64,000 bases of DNA from positions 186,001 through 250,000 of the forward strand of contig NZ_JAQPCN010000003.1 in the NCBI RefSeq assembly GCF_028464225.1, in the 5' to 3' direction. The notes below the pieces were generated by a model. It saw only the letters and a program-made list of their open reading frames with translations. It searched no databases and was not told where the DNA came from. The DNA is from Zeaxanthinibacter sp. PT1. GTDB taxonomy: Bacteria; Bacteroidota; Bacteroidia; Flavobacteriales; Flavobacteriaceae. Numbering within the stretch: the first letter of the stretch is position 1; each line of letters begins with the position of its first letter. Below, piece by piece: positions 24,040-31,753 of the stretch. Made by a program: the position numbers and the translations under genes.

Positions 24040-25500
24040 TCAACGTTTTAAAGCGGAAAGCAGGTCGGACATCTCTACGGTAACATATGAAGAAGAATAA
24101 TCCGATACCGCATATGGTAGAATAAGCGTTTTGTTATGGATTAATGCGCCACAAGAGTATACTACATTAGGTACATAGCCTTCTCTTTCATTTTCGAGAG
24201 GGGTAAGCAATGGCTCCTGTAACCGCCCGATCTCTATTGTAGGATCTTCCAGATCAAATAAAGATGCGCCGATACAGTATCGCCTCATCGGTCCCACTCC
24301 ATGTGTAATTACCAACCAACCTTCCGGGGTCCATAATGGTGGCCCGCAATTTCCTATCTGGGTAAATTCCCATGGGAACCTGGGCTCCTGGATCTTTACA
24401 GGGTCGTTCCAAAGTGTGATCCTGTCCGAGTACATTAAAAAATTATTTACTCCATCAATTCGAGCTAGCATGGCATACTTCCCTTTGATCTTCTGCGGAA
24501 AGAGGGCGAAATTTTTATTTTGAGCAGCTTTGCCATGAATGGGCATCACCCGGAAGGAATAGAAATCCGTAGTCTCAATGAGTTTTGGAAGGATGGTATG
24601 ACCGTTATAGGCTGTATAGGTTGCATAAACTTTTGTACTGCCATCTTCTTCCTCGAACCGAACAAAACGCGCATCTTCAATCCCCTGGCTCTCCGATGGG
24701 GAGATGGGGAATAACACCCGTTCAGAAATATCCGAATCCATGTGGAACTCTACGTCGTAATAGGAATCAACCAACCAGGTTATTTCTTCCAACGCCATCC
24801 GTTTTTCCGCACTAATCGTATCATCTTTCAACACATGGTTAACACTTTCCTTTAAATGATGATATTCAAACTTTTCCGGGAGCTTCTCCATGATCAGAGA
24901 GGAGTACTGCTCTGAAATTTTCATTTCCCGGAGTTTCTGAATAAAACGGGATTTGTCGTAAGATTTTTTCTGCCCTATGCTGGGCATATCAATATGTCTT
25001 CTGACCTTATCTAGTCTAAGGTTATTATTTTTATCCAGTATACCACGTCTGAATACGATAGAGGACAAATGTCCTTCCCCGGTGGCACGTAAAGAAAGGA
25101 TTACTCTTTTTTCTCCTCCTGCAAGGAAGGACTGGTCTGTATCTTCTACTATGGAGGGGTTAAAAAGAGCGGCAGATTCTATGGAGTATTCCATGGTAGA
25201 ATACGACCCTATCAGCATTTTTTGTTTTAAGGACAATTTGTTTTCATCCACGCCCATTTGCGCTAAAATTCCCGTCAGTTGAGAATAATGTTTCAGGAAT
25301 ATTTCCGAAATGTTGCGGTGCCTTCCCGCAAACTCCCTCAGAGTATGTTCCATTTCCATGTTAAGGGCGCGATCATCCAGTTCAAGTACCCTATTCACCA
25401 AGTTTATAGTCCGCTTCTCACCATTGTTAAAAAACCTGGCTACGACCCGGCTTGAATCTGGCGTAATTTTAAAATCTTTTCTGGTAACAGGTACTCTCAT
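24040..25500 (-). CDS. GH130-family beta-mannoside phosphorylase-like protein
   Basis: A 486-residue protein of glycoside hydrolase family 130, which phosphorolyse beta-mannosides (mannose-glucose, mannooligosaccharides or mannose-GlcNAc) giving mannose-1-phosphate. The five-bladed propeller region includes Glu-Ser-Gln-Gly-Ile-Glu-Asp-Ala-Arg-Phe-Val-Arg-Phe (catalytic Asp region), Asn-Cys-Gly-Pro-Pro, Trp-Leu-Val-Ile-Thr-His-Gly-Val-Gly and Pro-Asn-Val-Val-Tyr-Ser-Cys-Gly. An extra N-terminal helical domain of about 190 residues places it with the long GH130 proteins found beside glycosyltransferases. It converges on the two GTs with a 10-bp gap. Confidence 0.85.
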   Translation of the reverse strand: MRVPVTRKDFKITPDSSRVVARFFNNGEKRTINLVNRVLELDDRALNMEMEHTLREFAGRHRNISEIFLKHYSQLTGILAQMGVDENKLSLKQKMLIGSYSTMEYSIESAALFNPSIVEDTDQSFLAGGEKRVILSLRATGEGHLSSIVFRRGILDKNNNLRLDKVRRHIDMPSIGQKKSYDKSRFIQKLREMKISEQYSSLIMEKLPEKFEYHHLKESVNHVLKDDTISAEKRMALEEITWLVDSYYDVEFHMDSDISERVLFPISPSESQGIEDARFVRFEEEDGSTKVYATYTAYNGHTILPKLIETTDFYSFRVMPIHGKAAQNKNFALFPQKIKGKYAMLARIDGVNNFLMYSDRITLWNDPVKIQEPRFPWEFTQIGNCGPPLWTPEGWLVITHGVGPMRRYCIGASLFDLEDPTIEIGRLQEPLLTPLENEREGYVPNVVYSCGALIHNKTLILPYAVSDYSSSYVTVEMSDLLSALKR

Positions 25501-25503
25501 ATA

Positions 25504-25696
25504 TGAATTATTGTCTGAACATTCCGGTATTTGTAAAGAATATTATACCGGGTTGAACTATTCTAAGCTATGGAATCCCGGGACTGTACTTGAGCTTGAA
25601 AAGAGAATAATTGCGCTTCAAAACAATAAATGTGGTCCTTGGGAAATCAGCAAAGGTGTTGCCCCTTACCCGGACTCGATAGAGCGGTATAGATAA
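25504..25696 (+). pseudogene. Possible gene remnant, C-terminal part only
   Basis: The forward frame ending at TAG/TAA 25696 translates to about 62 residues that look like real protein (Cys-Lys-Glu-Tyr-Tyr-Thr-Gly-Leu-Asn-Tyr, Leu-Trp-Asn-Pro-Gly-Thr, Asn-Asn-Lys-Cys-Gly-Pro-Trp-Glu). There is no ATG in frame at the proper place; upstream the frame is antisense to GH130. A TTG near 25519 could start it. I do not recognise the family. It may be a truncated gene or a small gene with an unusual start. Confidence 0.3.
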
Positions 25697-25966
25697 TGGG
25701 TGTAGTACAGTTTTTAAGGGTTACATCGGTCATGCGATCCGAATTTCTGCTATGGAAAATTGGATGCAAAAGGGCAGCTTTATGAGCTTTTCGTCAGATA
25801 GGATTCTTGGTAAAAGTGCAGGGGATAGTTCTTACACGCGTTGAACCCATCCGCCCCCAGGCGACAAAGCAATCTTTCGCTCGAACTGCGAATTTACCTG
25901 CTGCCAGCCATCATCAGGTAGATGATCAATGCTTTTTCGTTGGTCGTTCCGAAAGGCTCTCACACT

Positions 25967-26131
25967 TTATAAGCGATCATTTTCGAGTGAAGAACGGCAG
26001 AGAGTATGGAGTTTTACCAATAAGCCCACCACTAGGATCTGACCGATGGTATTCATGCTGAACAGGTCAATGATATAGGTGAAAATAGCCAGGATGGGGA
26101 TGATCTTGTACCACTTCAGAAACTTTTTCAT
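25967..26131 (-). CDS. Small membrane protein, 54 residues, unknown
   Basis: ATG 26131 to TAA 25967. Met-Lys-Lys-Phe-Leu-Lys-Trp-Tyr-Lys starts it, then two hydrophobic stretches (about 10-24 and 29-41) and a basic tail. Positive-inside charges and hydrophobic pattern look like a genuine inner-membrane peptide. No family recognised, no operon partner. Confidence 0.5.
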   Translation of the reverse strand: MKKFLKWYKIIPILAIFTYIIDLFSMNTIGQILVVGLLVKLHTLCRSSLENDRL

Positions 26132-26457
26132 AATCCACTAATTTACTGTTTAAGTGATTTTGTCCTGACGGTAACTAATTCATTATTAGTGATGTGGGAT
26201 AAAGCGAGTGTTGTTAATAATGATTATATTCGATGCTAAGGCCGGTTAATTAAAATATAACTCTTACTGAATGGATAAATTTTACCCGATACCAGGTAAT
26301 CCTATCCGGAGAGTTATTATGTTGCATCTGATCTCGACTTTGTTATGCAGCGAAAGATTAACTGTTAGTGGCCTTTTCTAAATCGAAACTTAAACTATTA
26401 GCGAAATATCATGTTTTTTAGGCATTCACTCCCTTCATAACCAAAAATTATAAGCCT

Positions 26458-27849
26458 ATGTTATTACTTACAAGATCGAGAAATAGATTTATATGGATCT
26501 TATTTTTAATAGTTTTATCCTGGGAGTGCGTAGCCCAGGAAGATCAAACCTCCATAGCTATTATCAATGCTAGGGTTATTGATGGTAGTGGTGCGCCACC
26601 TATAGAAAATGCTACCATAATAATTAGCAACGATGAGGTCACGTGTTTAGGGACATGTGAAATTCCAGAAAAGGTGAAGATCATTAATGCTGCATCCAAA
26701 TTTATCATTCCCGCTTTAATTGACCTTCATGTTCATTACTCCATGGGAGGTTGGTTGGATAGCTTTCCAATTCCGGGTTTAATTCCCGATGTGAGCGAAA
26801 GATATCCTTATGAAGAGGTAGTCAAAAAATTGAAAAACCATCCTGAACGGATTCATCAATCATATTTGTGTTCTGGGGTTACCACTATTTTTGATACGGG
26901 AGGATATCCATGGCTGTTTGATGTCAGGAAAACTGCCATGAATTCGATCAAAGCACCTAGGTTTTACACGACAGGGCCTTTACTCTCTTTTGAAAAACAA
27001 ATTTTACCCCACCCGATTGCCGAGGAAATTGTTTTTAATATTAATGAGGAGGAAGGTTTAGATAAAGGGTTAGCATTTTTAAAGAAGGCGGAACCTGATG
27101 GAATAAACATACATAATATCCATAACGCGCCAAATCACCAAGTCCTTCGAGAGCGGATTGAAAAGATTGTCTTTGAATATAAAGATACCTCTACGCGGAT
27201 TATGGCATTTTCCAAAGGCCTGGAAGAAGCGAAGCTCGCTATAGAGCTTGGGGTGGAAGCCTTGATATACTCGATAGAAGATGAGGTGGTAGACGATGAA
27301 TTTCTGCAGCTGGCCGTAGAGCACGATATTACATATATTCCCACCCTGGGCGTAGCCGATGCCATAGTTAATGCCCAGGTTGGTCATATATCCGGACCTT
27401 TAAAATCTTCCAAATGTCTGGACGTCTCCCTGGAAGAGAAAATTGAATCAACCGAAAAATATTATACCCATGAGATAGAGGTAGGGTCGGGCCGAACCAA
27501 TATAATTCCTGATCCAAAATTTGCGGCTACCAGAAATGACAACCTTACTAAAATTCAAGAGGCCGGTATCCGCATTGCCTTGGGTTCTAGTGCAGGAGTT
27601 CCTTTTTTATTCCATGGTCCGGCTACACATTACGAAATGAAGGAAATGGTGAAAGCAGGGCTCAGTCCCATGCAGGTCATCGTAGCGGCTTCAAAACATG
27701 GAGCTCACGTGATCGGGAATGAAAGGCTTGGAGTATTACAAGCAGGGAACCTGGCAGATATGGTTCTATTAAATAAAAACCCATTAGATGATATTGATAA
27801 TGTGAGGGATATAGAAATGGTAATTTATAAAGGGCAGATAATAAATTAA
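26458..27849 (+). CDS. Secreted amidohydrolase-family protein, active site degenerate
   Basis: 463 residues with a signal peptide ending near Cys-Val-Ala-Gln. The fold is that of imidazolonepropionase-like amidohydrolases: composite N-terminal beta domain, Asp-Leu-His91-Val-His93, and the closing Gly-Asn-Leu-Ala-Asp-Met-Val. However the other metal and catalytic positions are changed: the bridging Lys is Asn217 (Asp-Gly-Ile-Asn), the Ala-His of strand 5 is Phe251-Ser, the Ile-Glu-His of strand 6 is Ile-Tyr-Ser, and the Gly-Thr-Asp of strand 8 is Gly-Ser-Ser378. It is intact, so probably a pseudoenzyme or one with a new chemistry. Alignment by eye only. Confidence 0.8.
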   Translation: MLLLTRSRNRFIWILFLIVLSWECVAQEDQTSIAIINARVIDGSGAPPIENATIIISNDEVTCLGTCEIPEKVKIINAASKFIIPALIDLHVHYSMGGWLDSFPIPGLIPDVSERYPYEEVVKKLKNHPERIHQSYLCSGVTTIFDTGGYPWLFDVRKTAMNSIKAPRFYTTGPLLSFEKQILPHPIAEEIVFNINEEEGLDKGLAFLKKAEPDGINIHNIHNAPNHQVLRERIEKIVFEYKDTSTRIMAFSKGLEEAKLAIELGVEALIYSIEDEVVDDEFLQLAVEHDITYIPTLGVADAIVNAQVGHISGPLKSSKCLDVSLEEKIESTEKYYTHEIEVGSGRTNIIPDPKFAATRNDNLTKIQEAGIRIALGSSAGVPFLFHGPATHYEMKEMVKAGLSPMQVIVAASKHGAHVIGNERLGVLQAGNLADMVLLNKNPLDDIDNVRDIEMVIYKGQIIN

Positions 27850-27895
27850 AGAGTATACAGCTTATCTGCCTCAGCTTGAAGTAAAAAGGAGAAAT

Positions 27896-28009
27896 ATGAA
27901 ACGAACTATAATCTTGTTCACATTGATTATGATTTTTCCTGTAATCCATTTGATTTATCTCCACTTGTCGATGCGGATCAAGAAGAACATTATTCAGGTT
28001 GTATTCTAA
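27896..28009 (+). CDS. Possible tiny membrane protein, 37 residues
   Basis: ATG 27896 to TAA 28009, preceded by AAAAAGGAGAAAT, a rare good Shine-Dalgarno for this genome. One hydrophobic segment (about 5-24) and a basic tail (Arg-Ile-Lys-Lys-Asn). Lies 46 bp after the amidohydrolase stop, so likely co-transcribed. No family recognised. Confidence 0.4.
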   Translation: MKRTIILFTLIMIFPVIHLIYLHLSMRIKKNIIQVVF

Positions 28010-28133
28010 TCGGACCAAGAGAGAAATAGTAGAGTTGATCCTGAACCAGGAAGATTTCTTAATGAATATTCACCCGCAATTATTATAATTTCCGTTTCGG
28101 TCTCAAGCAAGCTTGGCCCGGTCCTAAAAACAA

Positions 28134-28160
28134 AAAACCCGCCTAAAATAGGCGGGTTTT
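28134..28160 (-). terminator. Duplicate terminator downstream of tRNA-Lys
   Basis: An 11-bp stem (AAAACCCGCCT / AGGCGGGTTTT) with a 5-base loop; on the reverse strand it ends in T6. It belongs to the duplicated tRNA-3'-end module. Confidence 0.8.
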
Positions 28161-28170
28161 GCTTGCTCTT

Positions 28171-28185
28171 GTGACTAGGCTGGGG
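28171..28185 (-). repeat. Remnant copy of the tRNA-Lys 3' end
   Basis: GTGACTAGGCTGGGG matches 14 of 15 bases of GTGACTTGGCTGGGG at 28351-28365 (the acceptor and T-arm end of tRNA-Lys), and in both places a CCCGC hairpin terminator follows on the reverse strand. The rest of the tRNA is missing here. Confidence 0.65.
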
Positions 28186-28242
28186 TTAACTTCGCTTCGC
28201 TCGTTGGACCCAGCCGTGCCGTACTGCAATTGCAAAACCCGC

Positions 28243-28267
28243 GCAACCTTTCGGTTGCAGGCTTTTT
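28243..28267 (+). terminator. Middle hairpin, possible bidirectional terminator
   Basis: GCAACC-TTTC-GGTTGC stem (28243-28258) followed on the forward strand by AGGC and T6; on the reverse strand flanked by a GCGGGTTTTGC like the other two terminators. Confidence 0.5.
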
Positions 28268-28313
28268 TGTTTCCCTCTTATGCTCGAGCGAGCTCGGCAT
28301 GTCCGGAAAACAA

Positions 28314-28340
28314 AAAACCCGCTCCTTTCGGGCGGGTTTT
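28314..28340 (-). terminator. Terminator of tRNA-Lys
   Basis: AAAACCCGC / GCGGGTTTT stem (28314-28322, 28332-28340), ending in T6 on the reverse strand, 12 bases after the tRNA 3' end. Confidence 0.85.
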
Positions 28341-28351
28341 GCGATTTATCG

Positions 28352-28424
28352 TGACTTGGCTGGGGCTCGAACCCAGGACCCTCTCCTTAAAAGGGAGATG
28401 CTCTACCAACTGAGCTACCAAGTC
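28352..28424 (-). tRNA. tRNA-Lys (anticodon TTT)
   Basis: A 73-nt cloverleaf on the reverse strand: acceptor stem GACTTGG/CCAAGTC with discriminator A, D stem GCTC/GAGC with AGTTGGTA loop, anticodon stem TCTCC/GGAGA with loop CTTTTAA (anticodon TTT), T arm CTGGG-TTCGAGC-CCCAG. CCA is not encoded. A consensus promoter lies 37 bp upstream and a terminator directly downstream, so it is transcribed alone. Confidence 0.97.
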
Positions 28425-28460
28425 ATTGTTTCAACGCATATCTCTCTGTCAATGCGGCTG

Positions 28461-28490
28461 CAAATATACTATCTATTCTTAATTTTTCAA
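28461..28490 (-). promoter_or_regulatory. Promoter of tRNA-Lys
   Basis: TTG (28490-28488), 19-base spacer, TATATTTG (28468-28461): a perfect match to the Bacteroidota sigma-ABfr consensus. Predicted transcript start is about 30 bases before the tRNA. Confidence 0.85.
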
Positions 28491-28565
28491 GGGCAAATAC
28501 TGATATTTTTGACATTTCTTTGAAATCCCCTGATTTTGAGGGAAGTTTGTGGAAAAATATTTTTT

Positions 28566-29078
28566 ATGAAGATTGTTTTACTGGGGTATATGGGGAGCGG
28601 GAAGTCCACTATCGGCAAGGAGCTTGCCACCCGTTTGGATATCCCTTTTACCGATTTAGATGATTATATTACAGAGAATCTCGGTAGCAGTATCCCGCAG
28701 ATTTTTCTCGACAAAGGAGAGATCTACTTCAGGAAGCAAGAACATCTTCACTTAAAAAAAATCCTCGAGGGTCCATCGGATGTTGTCATTGCCCTCGGCG
28801 GCGGTACGCCTTGCTATTCCAATAATATGAAACTTATACTGGAGAGTACTCCACATGTCTTTTACCTGAGTCTTCCTATTCCTGTACTCAATGAACGACT
28901 ATTAAGTGAAAAGGCAAAACGGCCACTGATCCGGGATATAAAGGATGAGGAATTACCCGAGTTTATCGGGAAACATCTCTTTGAAAGAAGGAATTACTAT
29001 ATGCAGGCGACCCATACGATCAATGCCGCAGATAAGGATAGGGCAGAGGTGGTATCAGAAATTACGGGCTTACTCTAA
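28566..29078 (+). CDS. aroK: Shikimate kinase
   Basis: A 170-residue P-loop kinase that phosphorylates shikimate to shikimate-3-phosphate in aromatic amino acid synthesis. Walker A Gly-Tyr-Met-Gly-Ser-Gly-Lys-Ser-Thr, Asp-Leu-Asp-Asp for Mg/shikimate, Phe-Arg-Lys-Gln-Glu and Ala-Leu-Gly-Gly-Gly-Thr-Pro-Cys are present, plus the lid Lys-Arg-Pro-Leu. ATG 28566 is used rather than the upstream 28536, as the family begins just before the P-loop. Its last 9 bases overlap the convergent PRTase end. Confidence 0.93.
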   Translation: MKIVLLGYMGSGKSTIGKELATRLDIPFTDLDDYITENLGSSIPQIFLDKGEIYFRKQEHLHLKKILEGPSDVVIALGGGTPCYSNNMKLILESTPHVFYLSLPIPVLNERLLSEKAKRPLIRDIKDEELPEFIGKHLFERRNYYMQATHTINAADKDRAEVVSEITGLL

Positions 29079-29567
29079 AAAAACGGCGTCATTTTTAGAC
29101 TGGAAATCTACCTTTACATGTTCCTGAAGAGAGGTGGATAGAGATATTCCCTTGTAATCTGCTTTGACCGGGTATTTCTTGTGGTTCCGGTTCACCAGTA
29201 CCGCTGTCTTTAATTGTTTTAAGGGAGTTTGTAAAAAATGATGTACTCCGTATATCAGCGTGGTTCCTGAATTTAAGACATCATCTACGATTACTACGGA
29301 ACGGTTGGCGTATTCTTCATTGCTTAGAGAAGTCTTGACACCGCTGCTTAAGGGATCCTTCTTATTCATTTCAACTTTACAGAGTACAATCTCCGCATCA
29401 GTGATCTTCTGTAAGACTTTCTGCAGCTTCCTGGCAAATTTGAGCCCGCCTCCCTCGATCCCTGCCAGGATTAGGTAATCTTCATCAACATTGGCTTCGT
29501 AGATCTGGTATGCGATCCGTTCAATCTTGTACTGTATCTCTTTGTGGGAGAGGATCCTGTGTTGCAT
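29070..29567 (-). CDS. Phosphoribosyltransferase-domain protein (PyrR/Hpt-like)
   Basis: A 165-residue type I PRTase. The PRPP loop is Val-Val-Ile-Val-Asp-Asp-Val-Leu-Asn-Ser-Gly-Thr-Thr, preceded by Gly-Ile-Glu-Gly-Gly-Gly. It is similar to PyrR but shorter at the N-terminus, and lacks a diagnostic base-specificity motif I can name; the substrate is uncertain. It is last of a reverse-strand run S4 protein - methyltransferase - PRTase (11-bp gap). Confidence 0.82.
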   Translation of the reverse strand: MQHRILSHKEIQYKIERIAYQIYEANVDEDYLILAGIEGGGLKFARKLQKVLQKITDAEIVLCKVEMNKKDPLSSGVKTSLSNEEYANRSVVIVDDVLNSGTTLIYGVHHFLQTPLKQLKTAVLVNRNHKKYPVKADYKGISLSTSLQEHVKVDFQSKNDAVFLE

Positions 29568-29578
29568 GCTCCGCGGGT

Positions 29579-30160
29579 TTATTTGGTAAAGATAAAAAAC
29601 AGTTCATTACCCTGTCTTGGGGCAATAGAATTATAGGCGCGCTCCAGGGTGTCAATCTTGAAAGGTGGTTGAAACAGATCCCGGTACATCTGGGAATTAC
29701 CCCCATAAGGAGGACCTTTCTCCGTTAAGGGGAAATCAAACAATAAACCACTTAAAATACCACCTTCTTTTAAAAGGTTAAACGTTTTTTCAACGTATTG
29801 TGACCTGAGTTTCGGTGGCAGGGAACAAAAGAAGGTCTGTTCCAGGATAAGGTCAAAACCCGATTCCTCCATGTCAAAAAAATCGCCTTCCACCAACTGA
29901 TCTTTCGGGAAATCGGGATTTTCCCGTAGGATTCTTTGCAGGGGTTCAGCGGCGTAATCAACAGCATAGACGGAGGTGAACCCTAGTTGATGCAAGTAAC
30001 TGACTTCGTATCCATAGCCGGCCCCGGGAACCAGGATCTTCATTTCCTTGTTTCGAAGGCCATCGATATATTTTTTTAAAGGGGATGAAATATGACCGAT
30101 ATCCCAGCCAAGCCGGTTTTCCCTGTACCGCTGTTCCCAGTATTCTTTATTCAGTTTCAT
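29579..30160 (-). CDS. TPMT-family SAM-dependent methyltransferase
   Basis: 193 residues, similar to thiopurine S-methyltransferase family proteins. It begins with Tyr-Trp-Glu-Gln-Arg-Tyr-Arg-Glu-Asn-Arg-Leu-Gly-Trp-Asp, then motif I Ile-Leu-Val-Pro-Gly-Ala-Gly-Tyr-Gly-Tyr-Glu, Ala-Val-Asp-Tyr (SAM ribose), Glu-Gly-Asp-Phe-Phe-Asp and Leu-Ile-Leu-Glu-Gln-Thr-Phe-Phe. Bacterial relatives methylate thiols or chalcogens such as tellurite or selenite; here the substrate is unknown. It overlaps the S4 gene by 14 bp. Confidence 0.85.
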   Translation of the reverse strand: MKLNKEYWEQRYRENRLGWDIGHISSPLKKYIDGLRNKEMKILVPGAGYGYEVSYLHQLGFTSVYAVDYAAEPLQRILRENPDFPKDQLVEGDFFDMEESGFDLILEQTFFCSLPPKLRSQYVEKTFNLLKEGGILSGLLFDFPLTEKGPPYGGNSQMYRDLFQPPFKIDTLERAYNSIAPRQGNELFFIFTK

Positions 30161-30518
30161 CCAGGTAGTCGTCTATGTCTCTGCGGTCTTTTTTGGTGGG
30201 TCGGCCGGTGCCCTTCTTTCGGTAATAGTCCTTGGCATACTTCAATAAATCATCGTGCTTGAATGCATCTTCCGGGGTGGTGTCTTTTCGGTAAATATCG
30301 ACCAATTTGGCGCCAACCCTGCTCTTGGGAAGATCGAGTACTAACAGTTCATAATTGATCTGGTTCTTGCGGACGATCACCTTATCTCCTGGATATACAT
30401 CCCTGGATGGTTTTACTACTTGCTCGTTGATCCTGATATGGCCTTTCTTACAGGCCTCGGAGGCCTGGCTCCTGGACTTAAAGTAGCGGGTACTCCAAAG
30501 GTAACTGTCTATACGCAT
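30147..30518 (-). CDS. S4-domain RNA-binding protein (Hsp15-like)
   Basis: A 123-residue protein with one S4 domain (residues ~1-60: Met-Arg-Ile-Asp-Ser-Tyr-Leu-Trp, Arg-Ser-Gln-Ala-Ser-Glu-Ala-Cys-Lys-Lys-Gly-His-Ile) and a basic C-terminus ending Arg-Pro-Thr-Lys-Lys-Asp-Arg-Arg. E. coli Hsp15 (HslR) recycles stalled 50S subunits carrying nascent chains. First gene of the reverse-strand run. Confidence 0.88.
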   Translation of the reverse strand: MRIDSYLWSTRYFKSRSQASEACKKGHIRINEQVVKPSRDVYPGDKVIVRKNQINYELLVLDLPKSRVGAKLVDIYRKDTTPEDAFKHDDLLKYAKDYYRKKGTGRPTKKDRRDIDDYLDETE

Positions 30519-30595
30519 AAACCGATTAATTCTTTGTTAATCACTTCTACAAAAATAGGGGAAAATTGTATCTTGCGGCCTTCAAACCAGAATCC

Positions 30596-31588
30596 ATGCA
30601 GTTAAATAAAATCGCCTTTTTGGCGCTCGTAGCTATTTCGTTCATCGCTTGTAACAGGGATGATGGTCTCGGAGGGATTAGCATTGCTCCCCGCGACCTG
30701 GGAGAAGTGGTGGCAGAAGATGAAGCAGCCATACAGGAGTATTTACAAACGCATTTTTACAATTACGAAGAGTTTAATGCACCCCCGGCAGATTTCGACT
30801 ACCGGATAAAGATAGATACCATTGCCGGTGAGAACGCTGATAAGATTCCTTTGGCTGACCAGGTGGGTTCTAAAACCATCTCCGTAAGAGCAACGGAATT
30901 CAACCTTAATTCTGATGAAGTAGTAGACCATACGCTTTATTACCTGGTGGCTCGGGAAGGGGACAATGGTAATGGCCTGCATCCGACGATCGCCGACTCA
31001 ACCTTTGTTCAGTACAGGGGATCATTGTTAGACGGGACGGTATTCGATGCCTCGACCAGTACAGCTATATGGTTTGATCTGGCACAGATCCAGGCTCCGG
31101 CACAAGGCGCCCGCGGGTTTACCGAAGGAATGCCTTTCCTGCAGACAGGAGGAGCCCCCGTTGTGAATGATGACGGAACATTTACCGTAGAGGATTATGG
31201 TGTAGGTTTGATCATCATGCCTTCCGGATTAGGATTCTACAATGTAGCCCAGGGACAAATTCCGGCTTACAGTCCACTCATTTTTGAAGTAGACCTCTTC
31301 TCTTTGAACAGGACCGATCACGATGGGGATGGTATACCATCCATAGATGAGGACCTGAATGGGAATGGATTTCTTTATGATGATAATACAGACCAGGAAG
31401 CAGAAGATGCTACAGGAACATTCTCAAGACGAGTTAATTTCCTCGATGATGATGATGACCAGGATGGAACTCTCACGCGGGACGAGATCATTATAGACGA
31501 AGCGGGTAATATCACTTTCCCTGATACAGATGGCGATGGAACACCGAATTACCTGGATCCTGATGACAGTGCTCCCGTCAATGAATAG
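30596..31588 (+). CDS. FKBP-type peptidyl-prolyl isomerase lipoprotein with acidic Ca-binding-like tail
   Basis: 330 residues. The signal ends Ile-Ser-Phe-Ile-Ala-Cys (lipobox). The FKBP domain covers about residues 100-240 (Val-Gln-Tyr-Arg-Gly-Ser-Leu-Leu-Asp-Gly-Thr-Val-Phe-Asp; Gly-Phe-Thr-Glu-Gly-Met; Tyr-Ser-Pro-Leu-Ile-Phe-Glu-Val). The C-terminal ~90 residues hold several Asp-x-Asp-Gly-Asp-Gly-type loops like thrombospondin type 3 repeats. Probably a periplasmic or outer-membrane folding factor. ATG 30596 chosen; the longer frame from a TTG at 30566 lacks a proper signal. Transcribed divergently from the S4 gene and closed by a terminator. Confidence 0.87.
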   Translation: MQLNKIAFLALVAISFIACNRDDGLGGISIAPRDLGEVVAEDEAAIQEYLQTHFYNYEEFNAPPADFDYRIKIDTIAGENADKIPLADQVGSKTISVRATEFNLNSDEVVDHTLYYLVAREGDNGNGLHPTIADSTFVQYRGSLLDGTVFDASTSTAIWFDLAQIQAPAQGARGFTEGMPFLQTGGAPVVNDDGTFTVEDYGVGLIIMPSGLGFYNVAQGQIPAYSPLIFEVDLFSLNRTDHDGDGIPSIDEDLNGNGFLYDDNTDQEAEDATGTFSRRVNFLDDDDDQDGTLTRDEIIIDEAGNITFPDTDGDGTPNYLDPDDSAPVNE

Positions 31589-31619
31589 ACGATATTCAAA
31601 TCGAGTTATGAGATCAAAA

Positions 31620-31649
31620 AAACCGGCAATTGAGCCGGTTTTTTTTGGG
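31620..31649 (+). terminator. Terminator of the FKBP gene
   Basis: AAACCGGC / GCCGGTTT with 6-base loop, followed by T-run. Confidence 0.9.
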
Positions 31650-31702
31650 ACTGTAACTGACATTTTGTGCTGTCAGCTGACAGTTGTCAGTACGGTAATA
31701 TG

Positions 31703-31732
31703 AAAAAAAACCCGGTAATTTACACCGGGTTT
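31703..31732 (-). terminator. Terminator of the beta-barrel protein gene
   Basis: AAACCCGGT / ACCGGGTTT stem (31708-31716, 31724-31732), with T8 on the reverse strand; 22 bp after the stop of the outer-membrane protein gene. Confidence 0.88.
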
Positions 31733-31753
31733 CTTTTCAGCTTTCTTGATTAA

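Larger units (their letters stand above)
25501..26457. other. 957-bp gene-poor region
   Basis: Between the GH130 start and the amidohydrolase. It holds a possible ORF remnant (25504-25696, forward) and a probable small membrane ORF (25967-26131, reverse). Nothing can be supported in 25700-25960, nor in 26132-26457, which is AT-rich upstream DNA of the amidohydrolase gene without a clear TAnnTTTG box. Confidence 0.5.

Noticed and set aside
25807-26061. Forward ORF of 84 codons
   Set aside because: It overlaps the more protein-like reverse membrane ORF (25967-26131) and has an unlikely composition.
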